Of a stretch of DNA of 9,167 nucleotides, positions 7,332-9,167 are shown one piece after another. The notes beneath the pieces were generated by a model. That model was given only the letters and a program-made list of their open reading frames with translations. It had not been told where the DNA came from and made no database searches. This stretch comes from an uncultured Flavobacteriia bacterium (GTDB lineage Bacteria; Bacteroidota; Bacteroidia; Flavobacteriales_D; Crocinitomicaceae). Location of the stretch: NCBI GenBank assembly GCA_903928365.1, contig CAIYQV010000198.1:1-9167 (forward strand), in the 5' to 3' direction. Within the stretch, counting starts at the first letter, position 1. The number at the start of each line of letters is the position of its first letter. Position numbers and translations under genes: made by a program.

Positions 7332-7339
7332 CAAAATTA
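7332..7339 (-). promoter_or_regulatory. Candidate -7 box for pckA
   Basis: On the minus strand it reads TAATTTTG, a perfect match to TAnnTTTG, 37 bp before the pckA ATG. It would give a leader of roughly 30 nt. No TTTG/TTG is found 19-21 bp upstream, so the call rests on one element only. Confidence 0.4.
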
Positions 7340-7391
7340 GGTCAACATTTCGGAAGCAGGGAGTTTTAAGGTCTAAAATTTCCCACAAAGA

Positions 7392-7418
7392 TTACGCAAT
7401 TGTTAACAAGATACGTAA
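7392..7418. repeat. Imperfect inverted repeat upstream of pckA (possible operator)
   Basis: The centre is the perfect 10-bp palindrome TTGTTAACAA (7400-7409). It is flanked by TTACG (7392-7396) and CGTAA (7414-7418), which are also reverse complements but one base off the same centre. There is no T tract, so it is not a terminator. It lies about 55-85 bp upstream of the candidate -7 box, where an activator might bind. A 10-bp palindrome in a region this size is not rare by chance. Confidence 0.3.
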
Positions 7419-7446
7419 AATTGGAACCATTTACCCCGAACTTGCA

Positions 7447-8127
7447 TTAAGCAAGATCACGTAATGCCTCCACTGCCGAACGAATGTTCTTACGGATTTC
7501 AAGGATGGAAGCCTCCATCATGTAACAAGGAGCTGTTATGATCTTGTTTTCCTGATCAATAAAGATTTCACTCACTGATTTCATTGTGGTGGACGCACCT
7601 GTTTGTTCAAGGCCTCCGCTAAATGCTTGGATATCGTATGGTGATGCTTCTTTGTCAGTGCCAATGGTAAGAGATGGTTTGATGGAGGATCCCTCCAATG
7701 CTTTAGCAATGACTACCGGGCTAACACACAATGCTGCTATGGGTTTACCTATGTTGATCAGATTGACGACCAGCAGTTTTACTTTTGGGTTGATCTCGCC
7801 ATTTGGACCTTCAAATGCCCATGTTGTAAAGTTCTTCGCACTTCCGAATCCTCCCGGAATAACCAATCCGTCGATTTCCGAAGGAGCAATTTGTCCGATC
7901 TCAACCACTTTTCCTCGTGCAATACGCGCGGCCTCTACCATCATATTTCGATTCTCCGGCATTTCCTCTCCGGTAAGATGGTTCACCACGTGATGCTGAG
8001 GTTCGTCAATTGCAATACAAATAGCTTCTGCTCCAATCTCTTCGATCGCTAATAAGGTCAAAACAACTTCTTGGATTTCTGCACCATCATAGACTCCGCA
8101 ACCGGAAAGTAATACACCAATTTTCAT
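7447..8127 (-). CDS. elbB: ElbB-type glyoxalase (DJ-1/PfpI superfamily)
   Basis: A 226-residue cytoplasmic protein of the ElbB/ES1 branch of the DJ-1/PfpI class I glutamine-amidotransferase-like fold (E. coli ElbB is about 217). Family marks: the opening MKIGVLLSGCGVYDGAEIQE with the conserved acidic Glu17, VIPGGFGSAKN at 89-99, the nucleophile elbow ALCVSP with Cys134, and APCYMMEAS at 199-207. E. coli ElbB has glyoxalase III activity (glyoxal to glycolate) and was first linked to isoprenoid/lycopene yield; whether the same holds here is inference. Its ATG lies one base after the stop of the upstream lipoprotein (TAA-G-ATG), so the two are probably coupled. No clear terminator follows before pckA. 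The short stem CTTGC/GCAAG at 7441-7455 over the stop lacks a T run, so some read-through into pckA is possible. Confidence 0.93.
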   Translation of the reverse strand: MKIGVLLSGCGVYDGAEIQEVVLTLLAIEEIGAEAICIAIDEPQHHVVNHLTGEEMPENRNMMVEAARIARGKVVEIGQIAPSEIDGLVIPGGFGSAKNFTTWAFEGPNGEINPKVKLLVVNLINIGKPIAALCVSPVVIAKALEGSSIKPSLTIGTDKEASPYDIQAFSGGLEQTGASTTMKSVSEIFIDQENKIITAPCYMMEASILEIRKNIRSAVEALRDLA

Positions 8128-8128
8128 C

Positions 8129-8572
8129 TTACTGTTTTATATATTCAATGGAATTTCGGTAACCGTCGAGATCGAGAAATATAGTACTTCCTTTTTCTTT
8201 CGTGTATGCGAAAGCTTCAACGTTAAAATATAATTTTTCATGAATCCTCTTTTTACACTTATCACCTACATTGTGGTGAATAAGTTTAATAGCTCTTCGC
8301 GGAGGCAGAGATTTTGAAATGGCCGCAGAACCTATCAAAGAAAATTCATGCTTCTGACATCCTCCGGCATAGGAAATATCCAGTTGAAGCAAATCACCGG
8401 TTAAGGTAGCCTGCTCGATTGTCACGGAGTCAGAAGCCTCATTTACATTCCCAATCAACCCTAATGGAACAGCATTTTGGACAACAGGATCTATACCGCC
8501 CGTTGCTTTTTTCTGATGTGCACATGCTGTCAGTAAACCAAACAGCATTAAAAAAAAGATTGTTTTTCCCAT
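8129..8572 (-). CDS. Conserved lipoprotein with GGCxxHxF motif
   Basis: Not a named family to me. The 147-residue product starts with MGKTIFFLMLFGLLTAC, a standard lipoprotein signal peptide with lipobox LTAC and Cys17. The mature part carries two motifs that I recall together in uncharacterised bacterial proteins: SYAGGCQKHEFSL at 67-79 (Cys72, His75) and LIHHNVGDKCKKRIHEKLYFNV at 97-118 (His100, Asp104, Cys106). The two cysteines may form a disulfide, or with the histidines bind metal; this is inference. The ATG at 8572 is preferred because the signal peptide begins there and a perfect TAnnTTTG box lies eight bases before it. The frame is also open upstream to 8641, but that would overlap rimO and put 23 atypical residues before the signal. 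It is followed after one base by elbB. Confidence 0.8.
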   Translation of the reverse strand: MGKTIFFLMLFGLLTACAHQKKATGGIDPVVQNAVPLGLIGNVNEASDSVTIEQATLTGDLLQLDISYAGGCQKHEFSLIGSAAISKSLPPRRAIKLIHHNVGDKCKKRIHEKLYFNVEAFAYTKEKGSTIFLDLDGYRNSIEYIKQ

Positions 8573-8580
8573 ACCCAATT

Positions 8581-8588
8581 CAAATATA
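8581..8588 (-). promoter_or_regulatory. Candidate -7 box for the lipoprotein-elbB unit
   Basis: On the minus strand it reads TATATTTG, a perfect TAnnTTTG match, eight bases before the lipoprotein ATG at 8572. It supports that start and implies a very short or absent leader. No clear -33 element. Confidence 0.5.
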
Positions 8589-8599
8589 GCGATTATCGC
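8589..8599. repeat. 11-bp dyad between divergent promoters
   Basis: GCGAT-T-ATCGC is a perfect 5+1+5 inverted repeat next to the minus-strand -7 box and 20 bp from the rimO box. A regulator bound here could affect both directions. It is short enough to be chance. Confidence 0.25.
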
Positions 8600-8619
8600 A
8601 TGTCTCTGATGAGATTCCT

Positions 8620-8627
8620 TATTTTTG
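8620..8627 (+). promoter_or_regulatory. Candidate -7 box for rimO
   Basis: TATTTTTG is a perfect TAnnTTTG match, four bases before the rimO ATG. Transcription would start at or next to the start codon, giving a leaderless message. No SD-like sequence is present, which agrees with this. The -33 element is not evident. Confidence 0.5.
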
Positions 8628-8631
8628 CAGT

Positions 8632-9167
8632 ATGAAGACAAAAACGCTCAAAAAGAACAAGGTTAATGTAGTTACACTGGGATGTTCCAAAAACCTGTTC
8701 GATTCGGAAGTGATGATGGCGCAGCTCAAAGCCAATCAATTCGATGTTGAGCATGAATCCATGGACGATGATGCGGAGATCGTGATCATCAATACATGTG
8801 GATTCATTGATAATGCCAAACAAGAGTCTATTGATACAATCGTTCGTTACGCAGAAGCAAAATCGGAAGGTTTGGTCGATAAAGTGTATGTTACGGGCTG
8901 TTTGTCGGAGCGGTACAAAGACGATCTGGAAAAGGAAATTCCCGAGGTCGATGCTTTTTTCGGAACACGTGATCTTCCGAGACTACTCAAAACCCTGAAA
9001 GCTGATTATAAACATGAATTGGTAGGCGAACGTTTATTAACAACTCCAAACCATTATGCGTATTTCAAGATTGCGGAAGGCTGTGACCGACCATGCTCTT
9101 TTTGTGCGATTCCATTGATGCGCGGAAAGAATGTTTCTACGCCGATAGAGGATCTTGTGACACAAGC
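8632..9167 (+). CDS. rimO: Ribosomal protein S12 methylthiotransferase RimO, 5' part (3' end outside window)
   Basis: RimO is a radical-SAM enzyme with two 4Fe-4S clusters that adds a methylthio group to the conserved Asp of ribosomal protein S12. The first 178 codons are visible and the window ends inside the gene. The N-terminal UPF0004 domain binds the auxiliary cluster through Cys18 (VTLGCSKNLFDSE), Cys56 (NTCGFIDNAKQESIDTI region) and Cys90 (TGCLSERY). The radical-SAM motif CxxxCxxC is at Cys151, Cys155 and Cys158 (EGCDRPCSFCAIPLMRG). GCSKNLFDSE and CSFCAIPLMRG match RimO better than the related tRNA enzyme MiaB. The C-terminal TRAM domain lies beyond the window. The start at 8632 is supported by the conserved N-terminus and by a -7 box four bases upstream. 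It is divergent from the lipoprotein-elbB unit. Confidence 0.95.
   Translation, partial: MKTKTLKKNKVNVVTLGCSKNLFDSEVMMAQLKANQFDVEHESMDDDAEIVIINTCGFIDNAKQESIDTIVRYAEAKSEGLVDKVYVTGCLSERYKDDLEKEIPEVDAFFGTRDLPRLLKTLKADYKHELVGERLLTTPNHYAYFKIAEGCDRPCSFCAIPLMRGKNVSTPIEDLVTQ

Noticed and set aside
7441..7455. Stem CTTGC-ATTAA-GCAAG over the elbB stop codon as a terminator
   Set aside because: The stem is only five bp and no T tract follows on the minus strand.
7586..7993. 135-codon plus-strand open frame
   Set aside because: Antisense to elbB, which is fully conserved; no independent start signal or domain.
8573..8641. N-terminal extension of the elbB-linked lipoprotein to 8641
   Set aside because: It overlaps the rimO start, destroys the signal-peptide logic, and runs across two perfect promoter boxes.

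Overview
The window looks like ordinary chromosomal housekeeping DNA from a member of the Bacteroidota, most likely a flavobacterium-like lineage (inference). Three things point there. Almost no start codon has a Shine-Dalgarno sequence. Matches to the Bacteroidota -7 promoter box (TAnnTTTG) sit a few bases before start codons. Small lipoprotein genes with type II signal peptides are frequent. The dnaA, pckA and rimO proteins are full-family matches over the parts visible. I see no insertion sequence, phage gene, CRISPR array, tRNA or rRNA, and no stretch above 300 bases without a gene.

Layout. 1-774 (+) is the 3' part of dnaA, closed by a strong hairpin terminator at 779-805. 840-2994 (-) is a tightly coupled three-gene unit, read from high to low coordinates: a Cys-motif lipoprotein, a beta-rich lipoprotein that may be a small outer-membrane barrel, and a lipid-anchored alpha/beta hydrolase. 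The genes are joined by an ATGA and a TAATG overlap. 2993-5600 (+) is a divergent unit of a YigZ/IMPACT-family protein, an M42-like metallopeptidase and a CorA-type magnesium channel, ended by a symmetrical terminator at 5631-5661. 5678-7294 (-) is ATP-dependent PEP carboxykinase (pckA) behind a 152-bp leader or intergenic region. 7447-8572 (-) is a two-gene unit of a conserved lipoprotein and elbB (DJ-1/PfpI-like glyoxalase). 8632-9167 (+) is the 5' part of rimO, the ribosomal protein S12 methylthiotransferase, divergent from the lipoprotein across a 59-bp intergenic region.

How the genes relate. Most are independent core functions: replication initiation, Mg2+ uptake, gluconeogenesis and ribosomal modification. 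The only group that looks like a dedicated module is the 840-2994 lipoprotein operon, whose three products all carry a lipobox and should end up on the cell envelope. Its substrate and role cannot be read from sequence. I did not find a striking new system. The items most worth a second look are that lipoprotein operon, the overlapping divergent starts at 2992-2995, and the promoter boxes so close to starts that leaderless or near-leaderless transcripts are likely.
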